DNA of 64,000 nucleotides from Warburgia ugandensis (Eukaryota > Streptophyta > Magnoliopsida > Canellales > Canellaceae). The notes below the pieces were generated by a model. It saw only the letters and a list, made by a program, of their open reading frames with translations. It was not told the origin of the DNA and searched no databases. The stretch is from contig CP141126.1 of the NCBI GenBank assembly GCA_035236585.1, forward strand, positions 8,507,001 through 8,571,000, given 5' to 3'. The position numbers were made by a program, and so were the translations under genes. Below are positions 35,362 through 56,754 of this stretch, piece after piece; the stretch's first letter is position 1; every line of letters starts with the position of its first letter.

Positions 35362-36972
35362 TATCAACATATCTTGGTTCACAACTAGTGTATTCTTCTG
35401 ACATTGGGACATGTCGAATGGACATCCAATCCATAAGATCAAAGGTGAACCTGAAATCAAGGCTTAGTTTCACTAGGAAAGAAGCCTGAGTGAGGCTTGT
35501 ATATCAAGGCTAAGATGGTTACGATGATCCAACGAACTGAATGATACCCATCATAATTATATGGTAAATGTGTTCACAGAAAAAGGGCGTTGAAAACTGC
35601 CTAACGAGCTCCTTTTCAGCAATTTCCTTTGTGGGGAATGATGGCTCCGTTTAGAATCATAGCAACAACTAGAGCTAGTTAATTATAGTAGCGTGAACTG
35701 AACCACTGATGTAGTGGAATTATTGAATATGGCAGTGTATGGATATATGTCATTTCTCTTTCCCTTCCAGTAACAAGCTTTCCTGTCCTTTGGATCATAA
35801 ATCAAACATATCGGCAGTTTGTATATAAAAGATTTTGCACCATTTTGGTCACTGCCGGTGTGGATTTAGTGTTCTATATATTGTGGCCTACAAATGAAAG
35901 CCTTCCAAATGAAGGCACCGACCAATGTAATCCGGTAACCAGGTAGCCACAACTCCATCATTAGGCAAGCTGTGTCTGTCAGTCATAGGGAGCACAAAGA
36001 AATTAAGTAGCAGCATTGTATTTCAAGAAAAAGCTAAAGGATATCTACGTTATGAATTGTTTCTCCACATAAAAAGAGAGGACTGTTCCGTATAGCACCA
36101 TAAACCTAGGTGTGTCTTCCAGGCAGGCTTGAACCCTGGTACCCACGAGAGAGGCTGATTGCAGCACTGCAAAGGTTTTCGCTCCTTCCCGGCTGGGCTT
36201 AATTCCCATATTTTACAACTTTCTTGGCTTCCTTAGTCCAAATTTCTATTAAAACAGTCATTGATCATTCGGCTGAATAATTGAAGAGATAAGTACTTTG
36301 TTTTTAACTATTTAAAGTATGCAAGATGCTACTGTTGAGTACAAAAATAAATTATAAAAAATTATTCTCTAGTTCTTTGTGTCCAGACAGATAGTATTTT
36401 CATATTACACCTTACACCTTACATGTGCATGTTCATACATAAATAAAAATAACTTCTATGATAAAGAATACCCATGCTGAATAATTGTACGCACCCTCAC
36501 TTTGCTACATGTTGCAAAATTACTAGGATTGCTCGGGACAACACTAAAGGACCCACAAAAGACAGTAGCAACTTTTGATTCTTATGTTTAATTTAAGGTG
36601 TTACTTTAGAGTAATTTTGATGATCTAACCTTATATTGAGTTGCAAGCCTGCCTTCTTGAAGCATGACATCAAGCGAGTTCTCTCGTGAAGTGCCATTTT
36701 TTCCTTCTTTGGTAATAAAAGAATTGCATGCAAATACGCCCCTTAAGTAAATTACTAACAAATTCAATTAATGAAGTTCTTTCTGTTGCAAAGAAAAAAT
36801 GGCTACGTGCACGCATGCTTGCACAACATAGAGACGGATAGAATAGGATGGTTTTCCTCAACTTTTCTGCTCAAGTAAGGATCTAGAAGTGCACTTCTAA
36901 CTTCTGTTTCTGCATAGAACCGTGGCATTAGTGGTTCTTGAGATGGAGTAACGGTGCTGGCTTGAGATGATT

Positions 36973-37545
36973 CCACATCCATCTCAAGCACCATTATCAA
37001 CAACGAGATGACAAGATATCACTTCATCTTAACCCCCACAAGCAAACAAGACTAATTAGCAATGACTTGGCCTATCTCATCTCATCTCAAGTTAGCTTAC
37101 TCTGTCTGAAGGACCGGCAACATTGTAAGATTTGCACTGGTCCTTACTAAATATGTCATATTATGGTTGCGTGCTTAAAGCCCAAAGAAGGAAGCTGCTC
37201 GAGGAGATATATTGTGTCTGAAAGGCTGAAACTACATGTAGGAACAGTTTTTTGTGACTCCACATCCATCTCAAGCACCATTATCAACAACGAGATGATA
37301 AGATATCACTTCATCTTAACCCCCACAAGCAAACAAGAATACTTAGCAATAACTTGGCCTATCTCATCTCATCTCAAGTTAGCTTATTCTGTCTGAAGGA
37401 CCGGCAACATGGTAAGATTTGCACTAGTCCTTACTAAATATGTCATATTATGGTTGCGTGTTTAAAGCCCAAAGAAGGAAGCTGCTCGAGGAGATATATC
37501 GTGTCTGAAAGGCTGAAACTACATGTAGGAACAGGTTTTTTGTGA
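36973..37545. repeat. 287-bp tandem duplication, two units
   Basis: Unit 1 (36973-37259) and unit 2 (37260-about 37545) differ at only a few positions. Both begin CCACATCCATCTCAAGCACC, include CTGCTCGAGGAGATATAT and end near TTTTTTGTGA. On the minus strand the unit includes codons resembling a short hydrophobic leader (YLVISLLIMVLEMDV), preceded in both copies by an ATG-AAG-TGA, so it is not an intact signal peptide. The frame at 37003-36803 (-) begins inside unit 1 and continues left (SSQASTVTPSQEPLMPRFYA). Confidence 0.88.
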
Positions 37546-37570
37546 TCCAAACACCCGCCTAAGATTAATT

Positions 37571-37728
37571 AAAAAGGGCAGGCCTCATGCACCAAGCTCC
37601 CACCTATGCGAGGTTGAGTAAAGAGCAGACCACAAGGGTCAATAGTATGCAGCTTTACCTTGCATTTTGCAAGAGACTATTTTCACAACTTGAACAACAA
37701 CTCTACCATTGTGCAAAGACTCTCCTTC
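37571..37728 (-). mobile_element. Au-type SINE copy 9, internally deleted
   Basis: A minus-strand copy from AAAAAGGGCAGGCCTCATGC to GTGCAAAGACTCTCCTTC. The segment between the B box and the A box (the GTGACCTCAAGGTCAC part) is missing. Confidence 0.75.
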
Positions 37729-38114
37729 TACTCATAAATATTTTGGGGTAGGAGATCCTAACCATTGTTTCTTCTCGACAAAAATAACAGCAGCTAAAGA
37801 AGTACAAGACAAGATACACAAATATGGAGCAATGACTAAGAGATTTATGACTGTGTGACGCATGAAGTATGTGGCAAGTTCGATTAGTTCAGATGGAGCC
37901 CCACAAAAGAACGTATTCAAGAGTGATGGTTACATTGGGGAAGAAGATGATGGCGACGGCTGAAAATTAAAGGAGGTTATATCATGATCTCATCAAACAA
38001 CTTCGTTAAGACAGAAGCACTTACCCTTAACTGCATGCACTGAACGTCTCTTATATATTCGAGTTGTCTGGCCACAAAATCAATTTTCTGCACGCTGATT
38101 GGGTAAATAAAAAA

Positions 38115-38290
38115 AGAAAAGGGTAGTTCCGGTGCATGAAGTTCCTATGTATTCATAATTCAGGGAAGAGGTGGACTACAAGAGTAAATAGTACGCAGCC
38201 TTATCTTGCATTTTGCAAGAGGCTGCTTCCACACTTTAAACATGTGACCTCAAGGTCACACGACAACAACTCTAACATTCTGCTGCTTTC
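38115..38290 (-). mobile_element. Au-type SINE copy 10
   Basis: A minus-strand copy with AAAGGGTAGTTCCGGTGCAT at its 3' end, TTGCATTTTGCAAGAGGCTG, and GTGACCTCAAGGTCACACGA next to the B box. The extreme 5' end is diverged, and I see no target-site duplication. Confidence 0.78.
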
Positions 38291-38400
38291 TTGGGTCATG
38301 TGCCAAAAGTCTCATGCATTAGATACTTGTAGGGGTATATAATTTGTAAGAAGTTTATACCATTTGAAGCCTTACATGCTGCCACTAAGAACGATTCATT

Positions 38401-38574
38401 AAAAAAGGACAGTCATAGTGCATAAAGTTCCAGCAAGGGAAGGGGGGAAGCACAAGAGTTTATAATACGCAGTCTTACCTTGTCTTTTTTTAAAAGGTTA
38501 TTTTCATGCCTTGAACCTATAACCTCAAGTCATAAGACGACAACTTTGCCGTTGTGCCAAGGCTTTCCTTCCCC
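38401..38574 (-). mobile_element. Au-type SINE copy 11 with perfect TSD
   Basis: A minus-strand copy from AAAAAAGGACAGTCATAGTG to GTGCCAAGGCTTTCCTTCCC. AAGAACGATTCATT at 38387-38400 and 38575-38588 is a perfect 14-bp duplication, so this insertion's ends are well fixed. Confidence 0.88.
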
Positions 38575-38588
38575 AAGAACGATTCATT

Positions 38589-39119
38589 CTTGTAGTTAAA
38601 TATTTTCTGCCGCATGATCTTTAATGGGATCTAGCAAGGCTGCTGTCAGTCCAAATTGTTCAGTGAGGGAAGTGATATGGCCGTGCCCTTGTCCAAGCTT
38701 TAAAGTAAGAGCTCCTCTCAATATGACATGTGTCTTATTTGATGGAAGTAAGTGGTTAGTATATTTTACATGTTTTGTTTGGGAAGAAGTCTTACTCCGA
38801 GGCCTGGATAAGGGGCCTAGTTTCAGTGAGATTTTGTTACATAAGTCCTGCTAAGGGTCCATGTTCAAGAGCTTAGGAAGAGATTTATGCAAGATAATTT
38901 TTTACTTTTTCTAGATCTAAGCCATTCCCGTATCAAAAAAAGGTAATTCAGATGCATTTTGATGACCTTAACTACTTGTTTTGAGTCCTTTGAAAAAATT
39001 AACAAAAATAGATAATTATGATTTTTAACTTGAAAAAGTATTGGTTAAAAGTATCTAATGGCATGAAATTTTCATCTCTACCCTATATAGCGCATTCCAA
39101 ACATGATGAATAGCTGAGA
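38589..39119. other. Spacer between SINE copy 11 and the LTR-like block
   Basis: I see nothing recognisable here; the open frame at 38624-38854 shows no known motif. Confidence 0.3.
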
Positions 39120-39640
39120 TCTACATAATAATAATTGTTATGCTTAGTGGTTAGGATCAAAATCACATAAACACAACATTTACATGGTTCGGCTATATAT
39201 AGCCTATGTCCACAAGGGGAGAAGGGGAAGACTTTTACTAATTGAGAGAGATGTACAGTCCAATTGCTCGATACCTTTTGGCTCTATCTCTGGTCCTATT
39301 TATAGAGGCAATTTAGAACTTTCCAGATAGATTCCTTTCTTTTCTCATTGGACTCTTAATCAAATTAAAATTACAAATAACTAATTTTTCTTATCTTGCA
39401 TGACTCTCTCTGGCGGATAATGAGAATGGATGTCATCAATAAATGTCCCTCTTTATTTTGTCGAGAGGACATGCTTTTCCTTTTCTCATAGCAGCTTCAA
39501 TTTACAGCGATTTGACACTTGGTTCTTGGTTGCATTCATCCTTATTATGAGGGTTTATTCATCTCCATCAAAAGAGTCCATTTTGTCGATCTCTGACCCA
39601 ACATTTAATATCTTATGCCTCAACATTTAATGCAAGGTCC
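39120..39640 (+). mobile_element. Probable solo LTR, Copia type
   Basis: The order AACACAACATTTACATGGTT / CGGCTATATATAGCCTATGT / CCACAAGGGGAGAAGG, then AGACTTTTACTAATTGAGAG, TACAGTCC and TATTTATAGAGGCAATTTAG, is the phrase set of many Copia LTRs. The TATTTATAG part may be the old promoter. No matching second LTR and no coding part lies nearby, so it reads as a solo LTR. The exact ends were not fixed. Confidence 0.4.
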
Positions 39641-41380
39641 TATGCATCTCATGTGATAGTCGCTATTCTCCATGTTTCGCCGTCTATTTTTTGGTTTCAA
39701 AAGGTTCAACATTGAAGATTATAAAGATATATTTTAGACGAGATCTTTAGTGCCGAAGATATCTAAAGTAACACAAATATGATGAACCATTGGGATCACT
39801 TAAAAAAAAAAAAAAAAAGTGGATTTATTGGCCTTTTATAGTACGCCTATGATATTAACCGTAATGAGATCATTTGCCTCGTATAGTATATAATTTATAA
39901 AGAGGGAGAGAAAGAAGAAAAATATGGACTAAGGCAAATACCCATTGACTAAAGAAAGAAAGAAATAGAGATAATTTGGTAGTTTAGCTCTTTAAAGAGA
40001 AAACGCTAAAATATTAAGAGAAAAAGAAGAGATTGAGAATTTTTGACAAAATAATACAAGCAACAGGATATGATAATTATTAAGATTTTTTGATAAAATA
40101 AAACTCTGCTAATTTAATATAAAAAAAACCTTCGAGCAAGGTTATTAATTTATTAGACTTCTATTGTGACAGATTGTTCCGGGCGAGGAACAAACTGGCA
40201 ATCCCCTTGATCGTACGGGATGAAGTTGTCGTTGATTATATTTCTAATGGACTATGCCTCGGACGGGGTGGATGCAACCCAGAGCTGGCCATAGAAACTT
40301 TGACACAAGTTTTGGTCTTCCAAGAGGAGAACGATGCACATTTTAGTGGGCTCAAGTTCTTAGCCCATGTGCCTATCACTTAAACCGAAATCAAGGTACA
40401 TGCTGCAGTTTTCACCGTCCTGCTAATTTTAAATGCTAATCATTCTGAGTGTTTGCCATTTACCGTGGCATTAGTGGATTGGATTGAATTTTAGATTTCC
40501 CGGCCATTTACTTGTTACTGTTGGAGTTGAACTATTACAATTACTGCCTAAAGAACACTAACTCGTGTGAGGTTTTTGAGCTTGTGTTTGGGTCGAGATG
40601 GGCCATTTACTGAATGAATAAAGTTAGGGCCAAAGAAGAATGTTCCCTCAACTAGGGAACAAGAGCTAGTTCTTATATTATAGTAGTCTTGAGCTAGCGC
40701 TAGTCTCTCTGCCAAAGTCTAATCGGTGATTTTTATTAAAGAATTTCTTTTTTATGTCATTTTTACGGGTTCAATAGCACTACTTACAGTTCAAACTTCC
40801 TTTGCCCGATAACAATAAGGGAAAGATACTACCTTACTTGCCTGGATTACTACTTACTATCTATAAACCATAAAAAGAAAGCATACGTACTTGAGATGAC
40901 ATGATTTTAAATTCTATTATCTCATTTGCTTGTTGATAGTGCTTGAGATGACTTGAGTCTTAAATTTCTCATCTCATTTACTAGTTCGTAGATATCCGAG
41001 GACATTATTAATATGTTGAAACATCTCATTCCAGCTCATGTGCAATTATAGTATAAAAGTAGGTTGTTTGCTCTCTCCGCAAAATTCAGGTCAGACTTAT
41101 AAAAGAAGCCCTACTTCTCTCCATCATCGATCAGTGTAGCCCAAACCTCCAGAGAATGAGAGAGCCAGCCTTGCTTAAACCAGCTGGTATGTGGTATGAG
41201 TCTCCCTTGTGATGAGTTTACAAATCTCATTCATATTAAGTGAGACCACACAAAAAGTTTCATAAAAAGTGAGCACATAGATACATCTCAAATTAAATGA
41301 GACCAAATATTCAAATTTGTGTTTAGAAACACATGTTATGTAAAGGGAACTAGCACATAAGTTTGTGTTACATTATGTCA
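39641..41380. other. AT-rich spacer with one unrecognised open frame
   Basis: An A-run lies at about 39801 and AT-rich low-complexity sequence fills 39890-40140. Apart from the frame at 40174 there is no coding signal. Confidence 0.3.
40174..40383 (+). pseudogene. Unrecognised protein-like fragment, about 70 codons
   Basis: An open frame with protein-like composition: MFRARNKLAIPLIVRDEVVV, DYISNGLCLGRGGCNPELAI, FQEENDAHFSGLKFLAHVP, then a stop. It is preceded at 40162-40171 by TTGTGACAG, which could be a 3' splice site, and the frame is open from there. I do not recognise the family. It may be a terminal exon whose partners are missing or a captured gene fragment; nothing joined to it could be found nearby. 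Confidence 0.3.
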
Positions 41381-41396
41381 TAGTGGTTCACCAAAT

Positions 41397-41577
41397 AAAA
41401 AGGGCAGCCCGGTGTGCGAAGCTCTCGCTTATGTGGGTTTAGAGAAGGAGTGGACCATAAAGGGTCAATGGTATGTAGTTTTACCTTGCATTGCAAGAGG
41501 CCATTTTCACTCCTCAGACCAGTGATCTCAAGTCACACGACGACAGCTCTTCCATTATACAAAAGGTCCAAATCATT
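41397..41577 (-). mobile_element. Au-type SINE copy 12 with TSD
   Basis: A minus-strand copy from AAAAGGGCAGCCCGGTGTGC to TCCATTATACAAAAGGTCC. TAGTGGTTCACCAAAT (41381-41396) and TAGTGGCTCACCGAAT (41578-41593) form a 16-bp duplication with two mismatches. It lies about 550 bp upstream of the putative CBL TATA box. Confidence 0.87.
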
Positions 41578-42130
41578 TAGTGGCTCACCGAATACTTTAG
41601 ATAAATTAGCATAAGCTCACACAGTCAATTTTATTTCAAAATATTAACTACAATAATAGTAAATAATATTCTTGCGGTCCTTTATGTAAATTAACACAGT
41701 CCAACCGTCTCAAAACCACCACCCCGCGCAAGAAAAAAAAAGGGGGAAAGGATCAACACAGGAAAAATAATAGGCAAATTGTATGCGGGCCCACAAGGAT
41801 ACAATCGAAATCACTGATAATCTAAGCCACATTATGCAGAGTCATACGCGAAAGTTGTCCTCCGCTGGGGTAATCGTAACCATGGATTGCTCAGAGAACT
41901 CGAAAACACTGATAGATTGACAGTTAAATCTTATACATAATCGAAGGGTTAAGATCATCCAAACAGAAGGTAACCCCAATCTAGTAATGGGGCCCACATG
42001 GATTAGAACACTGGCCCACCAATTTGACGAATCGAGTCTGCAAAGATTTTTAGTCCCAGTCCACCAGTGCCAGTGTATCTTTTCTTTTTTCATGGAAAGG
42101 GGAAGGGGGGTGTATTTATCAAAATGGGGC

Positions 42131-42138
42131 TATAAATA
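42131..42138 (+). promoter_or_regulatory. Putative TATA box of CBL
   Basis: TATAAATA lies about 135 bp before the CBL ATG at 42274. That would put the transcription start near 42163-42170 and give a 5' UTR of about 105 bases. Confidence 0.6.
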
Positions 42139-42273
42139 TCAACCGGAGACGACAGGAATCCTTTGGTTTCCGCTGCAACCGTATCTCCTCTCTTTGATGT
42201 ATTCAAGTTCAGTCGAACGAGATGAGATTTCCTCTGGGTTTTAAGGAAAAACCCTAGTAGAAAACCTCCTACC

Positions 42274-53257
<10,984 letters not shown>

Positions 53258-53626
53258 AGGATGCTACTCTCTCGATTGGATCATTCCTGGTTAGTGATGG
53301 CTCTCTTTTTTCCCTCTTTCAAATGAATGTATATTGCATACTTCATTGTAATTGCAGTACCTGAAGCAATTGGGCAGAATCTTGTGCATCTAAACGAAGG
53401 ATGTTAGGTGAGCTTCTTTCTTGTATAGCTGCTTGACTCTCCAAGTGCAGATGGTAAGAAGATACACTATCATTAGCCGATTGCCAACACTCGAGACAAG
53501 AGCTGCCAAGTATAATCTCCAAGTGAATCTGAAACTGTTTTTGGCTTGGTTTTTCAAGTCTTAGGGTTTTGAGGTTACTAAAACTGGATTACAGCACTTC
53601 TTCGAACGTAAACTCTTGAGATGAAA

Positions 53627-53672
<46 letters not shown>

Positions 53673-56265
53673 CATCATTGGTGCTAGAATCAAATTATAT
53701 AAGAGGACACGTTTTGCTCAACTTTTGAAGTGCCATCCAAGTGTGCATGTGTTTCGTGGTCGAACCATTACTCCGTTGCTGATATAAACCAAAATATCAC
53801 GAAGGCCTTTTGTACACTTGTGTCAAACTACATAAAGTAAATCCAACGTCAAGTGGCACTTGTTTTGCCCTGCTGCAAAGCTAATGGTTTGGCATTTCCT
53901 AGGCTTATTTTGTCTAAGAAATCTGCTCCTCTCGTGCTCCCTAATTTTCTACCTTTGATGAGAAAGAGACTACTGCAAGTGCTCAACTTGTGTTCGAGAT
54001 TATCCATGGATTTACTTTGATATGGTTACGATCCTCCCGTCTCTCTTTGATTCCTCCATTAAACCAAATCTCTTCTGGAAATGGTTTGAATTTGGTTAAT
54101 CCCGAAGCCAGTGTTCCCTAGAACCGATCTCACAAAGTAGCCAAGTCAGGCGCTGATATATTCACCCCCATTCCCTTTCGTGATCAGAACGTGCCTCCTT
54201 TGGTTTCCAACCCCCATTTTCGGAAGAAGAGTAACAGTACAGTTGGTTCTGCTAAAGACCGTTTTTTACAAGAGAGTTGAGTGCCCGCCACGCTATCTGT
54301 TGATGAACTTCTTGGGACTATCACACGCAATACCCATTTCCCCACTGTTGTATAACAAAAATCAGCCTTTGCGCCTGGCCGAACGTAAGATTATGCAATC
54401 GTGTAAAGAAAAAGGCAAAGTCAAGTCATTTGCCCTCTCAGTTAGATTCCCCTAGGTGAAGTACCCCCTCATTAGATAACGCTGAACAGGTCAACATGGG
54501 ATGTGTACCCAATAAATATGGTCAAATGACCTGTACTCTGGGTAGCCAAAATATCGCAAGTAAGGGTCACGTGAAACCCACAAGTGGCTCCATGGAAATT
54601 GTTCTCGTAGTAGCTTCTTGGGTGGTCCCTAGTGGTTACCAAAATGATTGGGGGACAATGCCATGTAATTCATGTCGTTTAGGACCACAAGTTTGCCGTC
54701 TTTGGATTTGTATGCTGCATCCCATGTATTGGGGAGGTAAAGTGTTGCTCTGAACAGGTTATTGGACGCGCTTTCTTAAGTCACACTCTATTAAGGCCAA
54801 AAAATAGGATAGTTTCTAGTTTTCTTCTACCCGGACACCATGAAAGGACGTTGAAAAGGACACAACCAAGGTAGGTCCCAAATTTAGATGATCTGAACCG
54901 TTAATGATTCCCGACCTGCCTATTTAGATTGTTTACGAAAAAATTATGCCCATCGGAGGCTTTTAAATACTAGATTTTTTCTTTAAAAATTTTAATGGAC
55001 ATAAAGACATCCCTTTTACGTATCGTGTTTGCTATCAAAAACTTTTCCGTAAACTTCAATAAGAGTTCTAAAGTTTCAATCAATTCCATATGCAATCATG
55101 GGACAAGAAAGTAAAAATTCCATGAGGCAAGATAGGACAGAAGTTGCAGTGCACCTCGCCCCTTAGAGTATGGTGGAATCCACCTTTGGTTGATGAAATC
55201 TGTTCATCTGATTTTTATTTTTATTTCTTTTACTACAAATGACTATTAATCCCGAAACAATATGGATTGGGTGAGTCTGGAATCTGAAAAAAATCTATTT
55301 TCTGTCATAGAGAATGGCCGGTCAAAAATAGTGTTTGAATAAAGGTTCACATCCAACCAATAAAAATGACATTTTTTGGATGTTAGAATAATTCAGGTCA
55401 TGGTAATGCTTAGGATACAAAATATTGAGTGTCATAGAAATCAGACGAATGAATCTGATCTAGCAAAGGTAGAGCCCAACATGGTAAAAATATAGGGAGT
55501 TGCATGACAACTGTCCGATGCACAAACTACCGTTTCTCAAAGAGAGATGATCTATACAAGAGTGTTTTTTATGACACTTCTTTTTCGAGTCATCTTTTGT
55601 ATGATTTGACTCATTTATATGATTATTCTAGGCCTGAATGTCTGACAATTAATTGCCATGAATGATTCTAGCATCACCTTGATTGTCAAAGTTCTTTTAT
55701 CTATTGGCTTCTAATTACAATATTTTAGATGCCAAAATTATTCAATCCACGTATTTTTTTTATCTACTAGAATCCAAACTCGAGCAATCACATAAATCAG
55801 TTGGATCCTGCAAAGGTTAGCTCTAAAAGAAGCGGCACCCGGACACTCTTATATGGAACGTCTATTATCATTTCTTTTCCTCAAATTCCATGAGACAAAA
55901 CTCGTGTCCGACTACCCTGGTTTTAATATCCTAAACTATCATTCCAATGGTCCTTGCTTGTTTGATTTATGTGCAATCTTTTTGTTGAATGTAGGCCTAC
56001 CAAATACACGGGTGACCAATGGACCCTTCATTAGTGTGATACTTGGGTCAAGGACAACCCATTTTTCCAGCCATTTTATGAGACTGTCTGGGGGAATACT
56101 GTGTGTTTGAGAGGTAAATTTACATATGAACAAGAGATGAGATACCCAATAAGAAAGTGAATTTGCATTTTCAAAAGAGACTTACCAGCCGGATACCAGA
56201 CAAAATTATGTCCTGTGAGATTGCAAATGGCAGCCCCTACTTTAATAAGGCGCAGTTAAGTGATC
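53258..56265. other. CBL 3' flank and intergenic spacer
   Basis: This holds the CBL 3' UTR, an (ATT)n microsatellite and about 2.5 kb without a recognisable gene. Frames at 54180-54455 and 55853-56110 have no known motif. The composition looks like ordinary spacer. Confidence 0.4.
53630..53672. repeat. (ATT)n microsatellite
   Basis: A run of about 14 TTA/ATT units, about 370 bp downstream of the CBL stop. Confidence 0.95.
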
Positions 56266-56270
56266 TGCAT

Positions 56271-56716
56271 TGTCTTTAATATACTTTATTGATGAATATT
56301 CATTCATCACACCAAGATTCTCTACTAAAATCATCAAGAATAAAGACTAGATGCGGAAGCGTACCTGAATCCATTAGTCTAGATATGATCCTTGAGCTTT
56401 GCGGTTCTTGATCTTTCAAACTGATGCATATGACTTTCCTGGAGAATGGTATTCCCTCTTTGCTGATGATGGGATGTTACAAAAAAATCATACGTACAAT
56501 TTGGGGACCATAACCATTTATAACTGTATCCCCTTTCGTTATTTCTAATTTTAGCCCATCATAAAATAGAAATTAAAGATTAGGCATCTACACATAATAA
56601 AAAACCATAACTTTTGAGATGACTATGACCCATTTAACCTTTATTAGATCACTTTAATATACGCCAAAATCATATGATAGCATACAATATACAATACACA
56701 CGTCCAATATCTAACA
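56271..56716 (-). repeat. 3' LTR of the Copia fossil (446 bp)
   Basis: Bounded by TGTCTTTAATATAC on the left and CAATATCTAACA on the right (TG...CA). The polypurine tract follows at about 56717-56730, read on the minus strand as AAGTGGGAGAT. TGCAT at 56266-56270 is the candidate left target-site duplication. Its first 70 or so bases match 62508-62576. Confidence 0.75.
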
Positions 56717-56731
56717 ATCTCCCACTTGGAC

Positions 56732-56754
56732 TATATATATATATATATATATAT
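56732..56754. repeat. (TA)n microsatellite
   Basis: A short pure TA run lies beside the Copia polypurine tract. Confidence 0.9.

Larger units (their letters stand above)
33589..36972. other. Intergenic region with two degraded SINEs
   Basis: No host gene is recognised. Two degraded Au-type copies are listed separately. A tRNA-like phrase (minus strand GGGTTCAAGCC near 36130-36150) resembles a pol III B box but has no matching full structure. Confidence 0.35.

Noticed and set aside
36100-36200. A possible second SINE family or tRNA gene (minus strand GGGTTCAAGCC)
   Set aside because: Only a B-box-like word is present; no cloverleaf, A box or target-site duplication could be shown.
54180-54753. 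Frames in the CBL 3' flank as candidate genes
   Set aside because: No start context, domain or splice partner; the composition looks like random translation.
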